A DNA stretch of 64,000 nucleotides. Source: an uncultured Bacteroides sp. Lineage in GTDB: Bacteria > Bacteroidota > Bacteroidia > Bacteroidales > Bacteroidaceae. The stretch covers positions 12,665 through 76,664 of the forward strand of contig CAAFUN010000026.1 in the NCBI GenBank assembly GCA_900766195.1. Reading direction: 5' to 3'. Below the pieces are notes generated by a model. It saw only the letters and a program-made list of their open reading frames with translations. It made no database searches and was not told the DNA's origin. The position numbers were made by a program, and so were the translations under genes. The stretch's first letter is position 1. Each line of letters begins with the position of its first letter. This document shows, in pieces, positions 35,896 through 46,604 of the stretch.

Positions 35896-38505
35896 ATGAA
35901 GAATCTGTTTATTTTATTTTTGTGTTTGTATTCTTTCGGCTTGCAAGGTGCAACGATTGATACGTCTGTGGCAGGCTTTATACCTTTGGCCAGTAGTGGA
36001 CGCTTAGTTTATAACTTCAATTCCGGCTGGCGGTTTCACCGTGGGGATGTGAAAGAAGCTGAAATCACAGCCTTTGACGATTCTTCTTGGGAAATTGTTT
36101 CTACTCCGCATACGGTAGAATTGATGCCGGCTGAGGCAAGTGGTTGTCGTAACTATCAGGGCAAGGCTTGGTATCGTAAGCGTTTTGTACTTCCCCGTGA
36201 AACACGTGGGAAGGAAGCCTTCCTATATTTTGAGGCGGCAATGGGTAAACAGGAAGTTTATGTTAACGGAGCGCTGGTTCGAAAACATCTGGGTGGTTAT
36301 CTCCCTTTCTCTATCAATTTGACGGCTGTGCACGTTGCACCCGGAGACACTTGTCTTGTAGCTATGATAGTGGACAATAGCGATGATAAAAGTTATCCTC
36401 CGGGAAAGCCTCAAAATACGCTGGATTTTGCTTATCACGGTGGAATCTATCGCGATGTATGGCTTATAGCCAAATCACCCGTAAGCATAACTGATGCCGT
36501 TGAGGCAGGTCATGTGGCTGGTGGTGGCGTGTTTGTACATTATGATCGCATCAGCGACAAAAGTGCGGAGGTTTTTATAAATACTGAGGTGGAGAACCAC
36601 GATAAGACCTTACGTACGGTGACTGTGGAGAGCGTTTTAGAAAATGCTGAGAAAAAGATAGCGGGGAAAGCTGCAACGAAGATCACGCTAAAGGCAGGAG
36701 AAATGCGAATAGTGATGCAAAAGATATTGGTGAAGAACCCTCATCTTTGGTCGCCCGACAGTCCCTATTTGTATTATCTGTCTTCGCGTATTAAGGTTGG
36801 TCAAAAGACTTTGGATGGGGGAATCACTCGTATTGGTATTCGTCATGCTGAGTTTCGAGGTAAAGATGGATTTTGGTTGAACGGTAAGCCTTACGGACAG
36901 TTAGTTGGGGCAAATCGACATCAAGATTTTGCATATGTGGGCAATGCGGTGCCAAACTCGCAGCAATGGCGTGATGCCAAGCGTTTACGTGATATCGGAT
37001 GTACAATTATACGCACGGCGCATTATCCACAGGATCCTTCTTTTATGGATGCTTGTGATGAACTTGGGCTCTTTGTTATAGTAGCTACTCCGGGTTGGCA
37101 ATATTGGAATAAGGATCCTGAGTTTGCTCAACTGGTGCAAGAGAATACGCGTCAGATTATTCGGCGCGATCGTAATCATCCCTCGGTATTGATGTGGGAA
37201 CCGATTCTGAACGAAACTCGTTTTCCTCTTGATTTCTCATTGGAGGCACTTCGAATTACCAAAGAAGAATATCCTTATCCAGGACGACCGGCAGCCGCAG
37301 CCGATATGCATTCGGCAGGAGTGAAAGAACATTATGATGTGGTGTATGGGTGGCCGGGTGATGATGAAAAAAAAGATAAACCTGAACAATGCATCTTTAC
37401 TCGTGAGTTCGGTGAGAATGTGGACGACTGGTATGCGCATAATAATAATAACCGAGCAAGCCGTAGCTGGGGAGAGCATCCGATGTTGGTGCAGGCTCTT
37501 TCTCTTGCTAAGAGTTACGATGAGATGTATCGTACTACGGGACAGTTTATAGGCGGTGCGCAATGGCATCCTTTTGATCATCAGCGAGGATACCATCCCG
37601 ACCCTTATTGGGGTGGGATATTTGATGCTTTCAGACAACCCAAATATGCTTATTACTTATTCCGCAGTCAGTCGCAGGCAAGTATTAAACTTCCTGTAGC
37701 CGATTCGGGTCCAATAGTCTATATAGCTCATGAGATGACTCCTTTCTCCGAACCGGATGTTGTGGTGTTTAGCAATTGTGATTCTGTGCGTTTGTCGGTA
37801 TATGATGGTGCTAAGAGTTGGACGCTGCCTGTGGTACACGAAAAAGGGCACATGCTCAATCCTCCGTTAGTCTTTAAGAATGTATGGGACTTTTGGGAAG
37901 CTCGTAAGTATAGTTATACCCAAAAGGAGTGGCAGAAAGTGAACATAGTGGCGGAAGGAATCATTAATGGAAAGGTCGTTTGTACCTATAAACGTATGCC
38001 TTCGCGCAGGAGTACGAAGTTGCGGTTGACGGCCGATTATAATGGGAGACCACTTACTGCCGATGGTTCGGACTTCATTGTGGTAGTAGCTGAAGTTACT
38101 GATGATAGTGGAAATGTTCGACGTCTAGCCAAAGAAAGCATTGTGTTTACAGTGGAAGGTGAGGGCGAAATTATAGGTGATGCCTCTATTAATGCCAATC
38201 CGCGCGTGGTGGAATTTGGGTCAGCACCTGTTTTAATCCGTTCTACTCGTCGAGCTGGTAAAATTAAAGTTAAGGCCCATGTGCAGTTTGAAGGGACACA
38301 TGCCCCTACATCGGCTGAACTGGAGCTAGAAAGTGTTTCGGCAGCTTTGCCATTCTGTTTTATGGATCAAAAGCAAGTAACAGACACTATCCCTTCGATA
38401 AAAAAGTCAGCAGATAAGAAGAAAAAAACTATATCTGAAGTAGAAAAACGTAAAATGCTTGATGAGGTAGAACGTCAACAGACAGATTTTGGTACTAATA
38501 AGTAG
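35896..38505 (+). CDS. GH2 family glycoside hydrolase of the small SusCD-less locus
   Basis: This 869-residue exported enzyme has a signal peptide to about LQGA (residue 19) and a GH2 jelly roll with YRKRFVLP and VYVNGALV. An Ig-like domain follows, then a TIM barrel with the acid/base candidate E440 in ILNET and the nucleophile candidate E504 in TREFGE. C-terminal Ig-like domains occupy about 600-830 (VFSNCDSVRLSVYDG; GEGEIIGDAS). The tail ends in a lysine-rich, coiled segment (about 833-869) unusual for GH2. It is 133 bp upstream of a hybrid two-component regulator, which suggests induction by the glycan it cuts. Substrate unknown. Confidence 0.87.
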   Translation: MKNLFILFLCLYSFGLQGATIDTSVAGFIPLASSGRLVYNFNSGWRFHRGDVKEAEITAFDDSSWEIVSTPHTVELMPAEASGCRNYQGKAWYRKRFVLPRETRGKEAFLYFEAAMGKQEVYVNGALVRKHLGGYLPFSINLTAVHVAPGDTCLVAMIVDNSDDKSYPPGKPQNTLDFAYHGGIYRDVWLIAKSPVSITDAVEAGHVAGGGVFVHYDRISDKSAEVFINTEVENHDKTLRTVTVESVLENAEKKIAGKAATKITLKAGEMRIVMQKILVKNPHLWSPDSPYLYYLSSRIKVGQKTLDGGITRIGIRHAEFRGKDGFWLNGKPYGQLVGANRHQDFAYVGNAVPNSQQWRDAKRLRDIGCTIIRTAHYPQDPSFMDACDELGLFVIVATPGWQYWNKDPEFAQLVQENTRQIIRRDRNHPSVLMWEPILNETRFPLDFSLEALRITKEEYPYPGRPAAAADMHSAGVKEHYDVVYGWPGDDEKKDKPEQCIFTREFGENVDDWYAHNNNNRASRSWGEHPMLVQALSLAKSYDEMYRTTGQFIGGAQWHPFDHQRGYHPDPYWGGIFDAFRQPKYAYYLFRSQSQASIKLPVADSGPIVYIAHEMTPFSEPDVVVFSNCDSVRLSVYDGAKSWTLPVVHEKGHMLNPPLVFKNVWDFWEARKYSYTQKEWQKVNIVAEGIINGKVVCTYKRMPSRRSTKLRLTADYNGRPLTADGSDFIVVVAEVTDDSGNVRRLAKESIVFTVEGEGEIIGDASINANPRVVEFGSAPVLIRSTRRAGKIKVKAHVQFEGTHAPTSAELELESVSAALPFCFMDQKQVTDTIPSIKKSADKKKKTISEVEKRKMLDEVERQQTDFGTNK

Positions 38506-38638
38506 TCTGGTTAACATCACTCTTTTAGTTTTTTTTGCTCAGGTAGTGTTTCATTGCTTATGGAAAAGGTTCTTTAACTACCGCTTTGATTGATAATGCT
38601 TGTTTTATGACTATTTTTGAAATCAATTGTAGACTCTG

Positions 38639-41600
38639 ATGAAAAGGTTCCTTTTATACATATTGTGCTCTTTATTCCCTCTCTCTTCCTGGTCTTATTA
38701 TTCGGATATGATCATAGAGCATTATTCGGTGGAACAAGGTTTATTGAATAATGTCGTAAATTATACACTGAAGGGTAAGGATGGATTTATATGGTTTGGC
38801 ACATGGTATGGCTTGTGCCGTTTTGATGGAACTAAATTCAAAGCTTATAATGATGTGTCTTATGGTGCTTTGGATATTCCTCCACGTAAGATACAGCGTA
38901 TTGTGGAGGATAAGAATGGCTTTTTGTGGATAAATACAGTTGATAGGAAGCTTTCTGTTTTCAATAAAAAGATAGAGCGCTTTCGTACCGTATATGATGA
39001 CATGAAACAATATTCTAAGAATATTCAAGTTATCAAGATACAGCGAACTATTGATGGTGATGTGCTGATTTTGACTAAAGACAAGAACTTGCTACTGGCC
39101 AATACGGATAAAGAAGGAAACATATCTATAAAAACATTATTTGACTCCCGTGATAAGATTAATCCATATAATTATCGATTGAATCATAATGAGCTGTCTG
39201 AAACTAAGGAGTATTTAAGCTGGATAGGGACAGATTATAAAATAAACTCTTTTAGAAAAGGCGAAGTTTTTGCTAAGCGTCCAAATGATTTTATTATTAG
39301 TAAATTAAAGAATACACTTTCAGAAGCAAATCTTACTTGCATGTTTGATGGAGGGAACAGAGTGTGGGTTGGTGAGGCAACTGGGACATTTTATGCTATT
39401 AATCTGCAAAACGGTGAGATGTCTAAATATGATTTGCCTGAAATCAAAGGAGCTATTACAAATTTGCTGGTGACATCTGGAGAAGTAGTCTATTTGTCTG
39501 TTTTAGGGCAAGGTACCTATGAATATAGCTTAAAGAGCCGTAAGTTGTATAGAATAAACCTTAATCTTAATGAAAATGCGGTGTCTTATGCCTACGCAGA
39601 TCAGTATGATAAAATTTGGTTCCATGAAAATGCTAATGCATTGGTTTATTATGATCCTTTGACTCACTCTTCACATCGTTTCCCTTTTAAACATTTGGGA
39701 CAACCTGGGGCATTGCAGGTAGAAGATGCAGGCGATAGAGGACTTTTCTTTCTCACTCCCGACGGGGATGTTTGGCTATTCGACAGAGATTCTCTTGCTA
39801 TGGTTTCGATAAACAGCATGAAACAGTTGAATGATGATCAACCAGATCAGTCTTTTCTGGACTTGTTTATGGATGATGACCGAGTGTTGTGGCTGTCTTC
39901 TGCAACTCAGGGAATTTATAAACTCAATTTTCCTAAAAAACAATTTCGTTTGATAATTCCCCCCACCGTTTCTCTTTTACAAAAGGATAGTAAACCTGGA
40001 GTACGTGCTCTTTTTCAGACGCATGATGGAGATATATGGGTAGGCACACGTTTGGGCAATGTTTATCGAATGGATAAACATGGTAAAGTGCAGTCTGTTT
40101 TTAGGACTGAAACTTCTGACAAAATAGGTAAAGTATACCATATTATGGAAGATAATGACGGAAACCTTTGGTTTTCTACCAAGGGTGATGGACTTGTAAA
40201 GGCTATCCTTGATAAAAGCTCTTCCAGTGGATTTCGTTTCATTCGCTTTAAGAATGATCCTGCCGACTCCCAATCAATAAGTGGAAATGATATCTATTTT
40301 ACTTATCAGGACAAGAAAGGGCGGATATGGGTTGGCGCATTTGGAGGAGGTTTAAATTTGCTTGAACGTGAAAACGGAAAAGTCTGTTTTCGTAACAAGA
40401 ATAACGGATTTACCCATTATCCTTTGTTTGGTCTCTATTTGGAGATCAGAAATATGGTAGAGGATAATGCGGGGCGTATGTGGGTAGGCACTACCGATGG
40501 GCTGATGTCATTTGAACTTAATTTCTCTTCTGTAGAGCAAATTCAATTTGAAACTTATCGAAAAAAAATGCATGCAGCTTTTGCAGATAGTGATGTGTAT
40601 GCACTATATAAAGACGATTCTTCACAAATTTGGATAAGTGTATTTGGTGGAGGGCTTAACAGGTTAATTCGTTATGATAAAGCAAATCACCAGCCGATTT
40701 TTAAGTCTTACGGAATACGAGAAGGTTTAAAAAATGATGTTTTGATCTCTTTGATAGAAGATGATCGGGGAAGATTATGGTTTACTACCGAAAATGGACT
40801 GTCTTACTTTGATAAGCATGCAAAACAAGTGCGTAATTTCGGCCGATATGATGGACTTCCAGTTGTGGAGATGGAAGATAATACCGCGATGAAAACCTCT
40901 GATGGAGAGTTGTGGCTTGGCACGAAGCAAGGGATAATTGCCTTCTCTCCAGATAAACTGGAGTCGCAATATAGCGTGTATAAAACTTATATTGTGAATT
41001 GCGAAGTTTCCAATCAGAATATACAGAGTTTTGTTGATGATCCGATTATTGACTGCTCTATTACATATGCCGATAAAATTGTATTGAAACATAACCAGTC
41101 TATGTTTACGTTTGAATTCGCGGCGTTAAATTATGACAATCAAAATAGAGTTTCTTATAAATATATTCTAGAGGGATATGAACGCGAGTGGCACTTTAAC
41201 GGCACTAACCGGATAGCAGCTTATACAAATGTACCGCCTGGAAAGTATTTGTTTAAAGTACAAACTATTGATGAAGCCGATCCAGACTTGCATTCTGAAT
41301 GTCAGCTTCAAGTGATTATACTTCCTCCTTGGTGGGCTAGTTGGTGGGCATATACCATATATGCTTGTGTTGCTATTTTCATGTTGATAGTGGCGTTTAA
41401 AGTGTTCTTCTTTATGGTTAAAGCAAAGAATGATATTTATATTGAGCAGAAATTGTCAGAGTTGAAGATAAAGTTCTTTACCAATATTTCTCATGAGCTT
41501 CGCACGCCACTTACTTTAATTCAAGGGCCTATTCAAGAATTGAAAGAAAAAGAGACATTATCAGAGAAAGGGAAGCAATACATCTCGTTGATGGAGAAGA

Positions 41601-43048
41601 GTATTGCTCAAATGCTTCAGCTGGTCAATCAGATCCTTGATTTCCGTAAGATACAGAATGGTAAAATGCGATTGCATGTCTCTCTTATTAACATGAACGA
41701 GATGGTGGCATCCTTCGAAAGAGAATTTCATGTACTTTCTGAAGAGAATGAAGTTGGCTTTACTTTCCAGATTCCCGATGATGAAATCAGGGTATGGGGG
41801 GATAAGGAAAAATTAGGGATTGTGATCCGTAATATTCTATCTAATGCTTTTAAGTATACTCCTTCAGGTGGAAATATCTTTGTGATATTGGGTCTGACTG
41901 AGGATAGCAAAAGTTGCTACATACAAGTGGAGGATGACGGTGAAGGTATTCCTCAAGATAAACTAGTGGAAATATTCGAACGTTTTTCACAAGCAGGAAA
42001 TACGCGCAACGCTTATTATCAGGGTACAGGAATAGGATTAGCTCTATCTAAGGAAATAATAAACTTGCATCATGGTGATATTTATGCTGAGAGTCCTGAC
42101 GAGCAAGGAGCTACTTTTATAGTGAAGCTATTGCTGGATAAGGATCATTATAAACCTTCAGAAGTTGATTTCTATGTAGGAGAGGAAGAGACTACTCTCA
42201 ATAGTCATTCTGAGGAAGCAGATGATATGCAACAAATAAGCCATTTAGAAGATGTTCCCCGGCAAAATGCGGCATTGCCTTCACTGCTAGTTGTAGAGGA
42301 TAATAAGGATCTGTGCAATATGTTGAAACTTCAATTGGAAGATAAATTCAATATTTATTTGGCTAATGATGGAGTGGAAGGGCTTCGGAAAGTGCATCTT
42401 TATCATCCGGATATTGTAGTAACCGACCAGATGATGCCGGATATGGATGGTATGGAGTTGTTGCGTCGAATTCGTGATGATTTTCAGGTTAGTCATATCC
42501 CGGTGATTATACTCACAGCCAAGAGTAATGATGAAGCAAAAACAAAGGCCATTAGCATGGGAGCCAATGCATACATCACCAAACCTTTTAGTAAAGATTA
42601 TCTCATAGCGCGTATTGAACAATTGCTTAAAGAAAGACGATTATTCCGTGAGAAAGTATGGTCGTCCGCAGAAGAACAAAGTGAAGACACATCTTATGAG
42701 CAATATCTTGTGAAGAAAGATCTTCAGTTTATTACTCAAATTCATAAGGTGATCGAGGAGAATTTAGATAATAGTGATTTTAATATTGATACTATTGCTT
42801 CTACTATAGGATTGAGCCGTTCTGCTTTCTTCAAAAAACTGAAAAGCCTTACAGGATTTGCTCCTGTTGATTTGGTAAAAGAAATCAGGTTGAACAAATC
42901 TATAGACTTGATTAAAAACTCAGGTATGAGTATTTCAGAAATAGCTTTTGAAGTAGGCTTTAAAGATTCAGGTTACTTCAGTAAGTGTTTTAGGAAAAAA
43001 TACAATCAGACTCCTCGGGAATATATGACGGAATGGAGAAAAAGCTGA
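38639..43048 (+). CDS. Hybrid two-component system sensor/regulator (HTCS)
   Basis: This 1469-residue single-chain system has a signal peptide (1-19) and a periplasmic sensor of two seven-bladed Reg_prop propellers (about 25-790, repeated units such as GFIWFGTWYGLCRFDG and GRIWVGAFGGGLNLL). A Y_Y_Y domain (about 820-895) and a transmembrane helix (about 905-930) follow. The cytoplasmic part has HisKA with H952 in ISHELRTP, HATPase (NAFKYTPSGG, DDGEGIP, GTGIGLALS), a receiver with D1263 in VVTDQMMPD, and an AraC-type double HTH at the C-terminus. HTCS proteins sense oligosaccharides and activate the linked locus. Targets here are probably the flanking GH2 and beta-helix genes. Confidence 0.95.
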   Translation: MKRFLLYILCSLFPLSSWSYYSDMIIEHYSVEQGLLNNVVNYTLKGKDGFIWFGTWYGLCRFDGTKFKAYNDVSYGALDIPPRKIQRIVEDKNGFLWINTVDRKLSVFNKKIERFRTVYDDMKQYSKNIQVIKIQRTIDGDVLILTKDKNLLLANTDKEGNISIKTLFDSRDKINPYNYRLNHNELSETKEYLSWIGTDYKINSFRKGEVFAKRPNDFIISKLKNTLSEANLTCMFDGGNRVWVGEATGTFYAINLQNGEMSKYDLPEIKGAITNLLVTSGEVVYLSVLGQGTYEYSLKSRKLYRINLNLNENAVSYAYADQYDKIWFHENANALVYYDPLTHSSHRFPFKHLGQPGALQVEDAGDRGLFFLTPDGDVWLFDRDSLAMVSINSMKQLNDDQPDQSFLDLFMDDDRVLWLSSATQGIYKLNFPKKQFRLIIPPTVSLLQKDSKPGVRALFQTHDGDIWVGTRLGNVYRMDKHGKVQSVFRTETSDKIGKVYHIMEDNDGNLWFSTKGDGLVKAILDKSSSSGFRFIRFKNDPADSQSISGNDIYFTYQDKKGRIWVGAFGGGLNLLERENGKVCFRNKNNGFTHYPLFGLYLEIRNMVEDNAGRMWVGTTDGLMSFELNFSSVEQIQFETYRKKMHAAFADSDVYALYKDDSSQIWISVFGGGLNRLIRYDKANHQPIFKSYGIREGLKNDVLISLIEDDRGRLWFTTENGLSYFDKHAKQVRNFGRYDGLPVVEMEDNTAMKTSDGELWLGTKQGIIAFSPDKLESQYSVYKTYIVNCEVSNQNIQSFVDDPIIDCSITYADKIVLKHNQSMFTFEFAALNYDNQNRVSYKYILEGYEREWHFNGTNRIAAYTNVPPGKYLFKVQTIDEADPDLHSECQLQVIILPPWWASWWAYTIYACVAIFMLIVAFKVFFFMVKAKNDIYIEQKLSELKIKFFTNISHELRTPLTLIQGPIQELKEKETLSEKGKQYISLMEKSIAQMLQLVNQILDFRKIQNGKMRLHVSLINMNEMVASFEREFHVLSEENEVGFTFQIPDDEIRVWGDKEKLGIVIRNILSNAFKYTPSGGNIFVILGLTEDSKSCYIQVEDDGEGIPQDKLVEIFERFSQAGNTRNAYYQGTGIGLALSKEIINLHHGDIYAESPDEQGATFIVKLLLDKDHYKPSEVDFYVGEEETTLNSHSEEADDMQQISHLEDVPRQNAALPSLLVVEDNKDLCNMLKLQLEDKFNIYLANDGVEGLRKVHLYHPDIVVTDQMMPDMDGMELLRRIRDDFQVSHIPVIILTAKSNDEAKTKAISMGANAYITKPFSKDYLIARIEQLLKERRLFREKVWSSAEEQSEDTSYEQYLVKKDLQFITQIHKVIEENLDNSDFNIDTIASTIGLSRSAFFKKLKSLTGFAPVDLVKEIRLNKSIDLIKNSGMSISEIAFEVGFKDSGYFSKCFRKKYNQTPREYMTEWRKS

Positions 43049-43258
43049 GATGCTTTGATTACATCTTATTCTGCCGACCGTCTATTATATACATTGCTAA
43101 ATTATCAACGAAATAGGCTACTGACGGATATTTGAAGTCTTCTCTTTTAGCTTTAGGCTGTTTATTTGGTTTTTTGTATTTACGCGCGTTGATCGAACGA
43201 AACAATTCTTCTGTTTGTAATATTCTGTAGTCTCATCGCGTGAGAAGATGAGGATAAT

Positions 43259-46200
43259 ATGGTATTAATGAATAAAAATATGATAAGAGGTAATTTGATT
43301 TTAATAGGTCTGCTGTTTTTAGGATTAACAAAGGGAAGTGCACAGAACTTCCCTTTGCAGGTAAAAGACGGTCAGCTTCATTATATCACTGATGTCAAAG
43401 GAAATAGAATTCTCGATTATTCTTATTGCGGATATCAAAGTTCGGAGCGGATGATTCCCGATGTAAAGAATGTGATTTCTGTGATATGGAAAGCAGGAGA
43501 TAATACTCGGCGTATTCAGAAAGCTATAGATTATGTGTCCTCTTTGTCTCCTGATAAATCGGGGTTTAGAGGAGCAATCTTGCTTGGTGAAGGCGTATTT
43601 GAGTTGGAAAACAGTTTGCACATTTCTACTTCAGGAATTGTGATCAGAGGAGTTGACAGAGATAAAACTGTTTTGCTGAAGAAAGGTGTTGATCGTGGGG
43701 CATTACTTTATGTGGAAGGAAAGAATGACCTTAAAGTGACTGATACGTTGACGGTGTCTACACCTTATGTGGCGGTTAACGAAAAGTCTTTTCAGGTAAG
43801 CGGAAATGTGAAGCTGAGTGTAGGTGATAGGATACAGATTGTTCGTCCCTCATCGCGTGAATGGATTGCTTTGATTGGGTGTGACATCTTTGGAGGCGGA
43901 ATAAGCTCTTTGGGGTGGAAGCCTGGTGATATTGACATAACGTGGGATCGTGCGATTCTTAAATCTGATGGAGGAACTGTAACTGTGGATGCTCCTCTAA
44001 CTGTCGCACTCGATAATAAATGGGGAGAAGTAAAGGTGTTGCGTTATAAATGGTCTGGACGGATTGCAGAGGCCGGAGTGGAGAACTTAACTTTGGCATC
44101 TGATTACAATAAGCAATACCTCAAGGATGAAGATCATTGTTGGATGGGCGTTTCTATAGAGAATGCCGAGAATTGCTGGGTGAGAAGAGTGAATTTTAAG
44201 AATTTTGCAGGAAGTGCAGTAATGGTTCAGCATACAGCATCAAAGATAACCGTTGAAGACTGTATCTCTCGTGACCCGATTTCTGAAATTGGAGGAATGC
44301 GTCGTTGTACGTTCTTTACCATGGGACAGCAGACTCTCTTTCAACGTTGTTATTCCGAGCATGGAATACATGACTTCTCTGCTGGATTTTGTGCTGCGGG
44401 ACCAAATGCTTTTGTACAATGCGAGTCTTGGGAGTCTCTAGGATTTAGTGGTTCTATTGATTCTTGGGCTACCGGCTTACTCTTTGATATTGTAAATATA
44501 GATGGCAATAACTTGTCTTACAAGAATTTGGGACAAGATAAAAATGGTGCTGGTTGGAATACAGCGAACAGTCTTTTCTGGCAATGCACAGCTTCTGAAA
44601 TAGAATGCTACTCTCCAGCATCTGATGCTAAGAATAGAGCTTATGGTTGTTGGGCACAGTTCTCTGGTAATGGAGATTGGGATGAGTCAAATAACCATGT
44701 GCAACCACGTAGTTTCTTCTATGCCCAATTGTCGCAAAGATTAGGGGTAGATTGCTTAGAACGAGGACATATCTTACCTCGAGAGACGAATGCAACGAGT
44801 AGTCCTGCTATTGAAGTAGCTATGCAACTGGCTAAAGAGGCGTATACACCTAGATTAACTTTAGAAAAATGGATCACCGATGGAACTTTCAGTGCTCCGG
44901 TATCTTCGGCAAAACTAATAGCTGTGGACGATGTGAAACTGAAAAGAGAGGCCGTTAACGTCCAAGTAAACCATGAATATAGAGTGATAAACGGTCACTT
45001 GGTGATAGATGGTAAATTGCTTGTTGGTGGTAGAAGTGAAGTACCTTGGTGGAATGGTAACTTAACTTCTCGTTATCTGAATGCTGTGGCTAAACCTCAT
45101 GTGACCCGCTTTGTTCCAGGACGCGAAGGTATGGGGTTGACAGATCGAATTGACTCTACTGTTACTTATATGGTACGGAATAATATTCTCCTTCTTGATC
45201 ATAATTACGGCCTGTGGTATGATCGTCGCCGTGATGATCATGAGCGGGTACGTCGGTGTGACGGAGACGTTTGGGCACCCTTCTATGAACAACCTTTTGC
45301 TCGTTGCGGTGAAGGAACTGCATGGGATGGCTTAAGCAAATATGATCTGGCTCGCCCTAATCTGTGGTATTGGCATCGTTTAAAAGAGTTTGCAACCAAA
45401 GGTGCTGAAAAAGGCTTGCTCTTGTTTCATGAGAACTATTTCCAGCATAATATTATTGAAGCAGGTGCGCATTGGGTAGATTGTCCTTGGCGTACAGCAA
45501 ATAACATCAATAACACAGGATTCCCTGAACCTGTCCCATTTGCAGGAGATAAACGTGTTTTTATGGCTGATATGTTTTATGATATTTCCAATCCGGTTCG
45601 TCGTGAACTTCATCGCCGATATATCCGCCAGTGTCTAGATAACTTTGCCGATAATCCGAATGTGATTCAACTTATCGGTGCTGAGTTTACAGGGCCTTTG
45701 CCTTTTGTCCAGTTTTGGATTGACGTTATCGGTGAATGGAGGAAGGAAAGTGGAAAACATCCGCTTATTGCGCTCAGTACGACGAAGGATGTACAAGATG
45801 CTATTCTGAATGATCCTGAACGTTCAAAATGGGTTGACATTATTGATATACGTTATTGGCATTACAATACCAATGACATTTATGCTCCCGAAGGTGGAAA
45901 GAATATGGCTCCTCGACAGTATATGCGTAAAATGAAAGTCGGTAAGGTTAGTTTTGCTGAGGCGTATCGTGCAGTAAGTGAATATCGGATAAAATATCCG
46001 GAGAAGGCCGTGACCTATAATGCTCAGAATTATCCCGAAATGGCATGGGCTGTATTTATGGCAGGAGGGTCTTGTTCTGCTATTCCTGTAAAAGATGAGG
46101 CTTTCCTGAAAGATGCTGCGGAAATGCAAGTGGAGAACTCTTCAACTGATAATTATCAGAAATTGGTAAAATCTGATACGGGATGTATTATTTATTCCCA

Positions 46201-46372
46201 CTCTGAAGATGCCATACCTGTGAATTTGCCAAATGGAAAATATACATTGAATGTTGTGAACCCTTCGGATGGTGTAATAACTGTTCGAGAGAAGGCAATT
46301 AAAATCAATGGTTTGTATCTTCTTGATACAAACGGAAAGAAGGATATGATTTATTGGTTTCATAGACTATAA
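43259..46372 (+). CDS. Right-handed beta-helix protein with C-terminal TIM-barrel-like domain (DUF6298-like)
   Basis: This 1037-residue protein has a signal peptide to about KGSAQ (residue 29). Residues about 70-470 look like a pectate-lyase-type right-handed beta helix: an RRIQKAIDY start, then repeats such as GIVIRGVDRDKTVLL, ENCWVRRVNFKNFAGS and HTASKITVEDC. After a linker, residues about 590-960 form a second, barrel-like domain with HENYFQHNI, GAEFTGPLPF (E809) and IIDIRYWHYN; a small beta-sandwich ends the chain. The C-terminal half resembles DUF6298. No activity is assigned, and the acidic residues named are only candidates. It lies 210 bp after the HTCS gene, which likely controls it. 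Confidence 0.75.
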   Translation: MVLMNKNMIRGNLILIGLLFLGLTKGSAQNFPLQVKDGQLHYITDVKGNRILDYSYCGYQSSERMIPDVKNVISVIWKAGDNTRRIQKAIDYVSSLSPDKSGFRGAILLGEGVFELENSLHISTSGIVIRGVDRDKTVLLKKGVDRGALLYVEGKNDLKVTDTLTVSTPYVAVNEKSFQVSGNVKLSVGDRIQIVRPSSREWIALIGCDIFGGGISSLGWKPGDIDITWDRAILKSDGGTVTVDAPLTVALDNKWGEVKVLRYKWSGRIAEAGVENLTLASDYNKQYLKDEDHCWMGVSIENAENCWVRRVNFKNFAGSAVMVQHTASKITVEDCISRDPISEIGGMRRCTFFTMGQQTLFQRCYSEHGIHDFSAGFCAAGPNAFVQCESWESLGFSGSIDSWATGLLFDIVNIDGNNLSYKNLGQDKNGAGWNTANSLFWQCTASEIECYSPASDAKNRAYGCWAQFSGNGDWDESNNHVQPRSFFYAQLSQRLGVDCLERGHILPRETNATSSPAIEVAMQLAKEAYTPRLTLEKWITDGTFSAPVSSAKLIAVDDVKLKREAVNVQVNHEYRVINGHLVIDGKLLVGGRSEVPWWNGNLTSRYLNAVAKPHVTRFVPGREGMGLTDRIDSTVTYMVRNNILLLDHNYGLWYDRRRDDHERVRRCDGDVWAPFYEQPFARCGEGTAWDGLSKYDLARPNLWYWHRLKEFATKGAEKGLLLFHENYFQHNIIEAGAHWVDCPWRTANNINNTGFPEPVPFAGDKRVFMADMFYDISNPVRRELHRRYIRQCLDNFADNPNVIQLIGAEFTGPLPFVQFWIDVIGEWRKESGKHPLIALSTTKDVQDAILNDPERSKWVDIIDIRYWHYNTNDIYAPEGGKNMAPRQYMRKMKVGKVSFAEAYRAVSEYRIKYPEKAVTYNAQNYPEMAWAVFMAGGSCSAIPVKDEAFLKDAAEMQVENSSTDNYQKLVKSDTGCIIYSHSEDAIPVNLPNGKYTLNVVNPSDGVITVREKAIKINGLYLLDTNGKKDMIYWFHRL

Positions 46373-46604
46373 TAGGTCTAGATATATCTAAGAAAGGTTA
46401 AATCAAAAGAATTACTTTCGTTGCAATATCTTGCATAGGGAGTGGTTCTTTTGTATTAAGAGCCTATAATGTTATTCTATTCATATAAGTACTACCTCAC
46501 TTTTCTGCTCTATAACATGTTACCTGTTTTTCCAAGTCAATAACCAATTATTTCATAAGCGTGTAGCTGCTCCTTATTAGTTTTGTCACATCAAAAGTAA
46601 TCGT

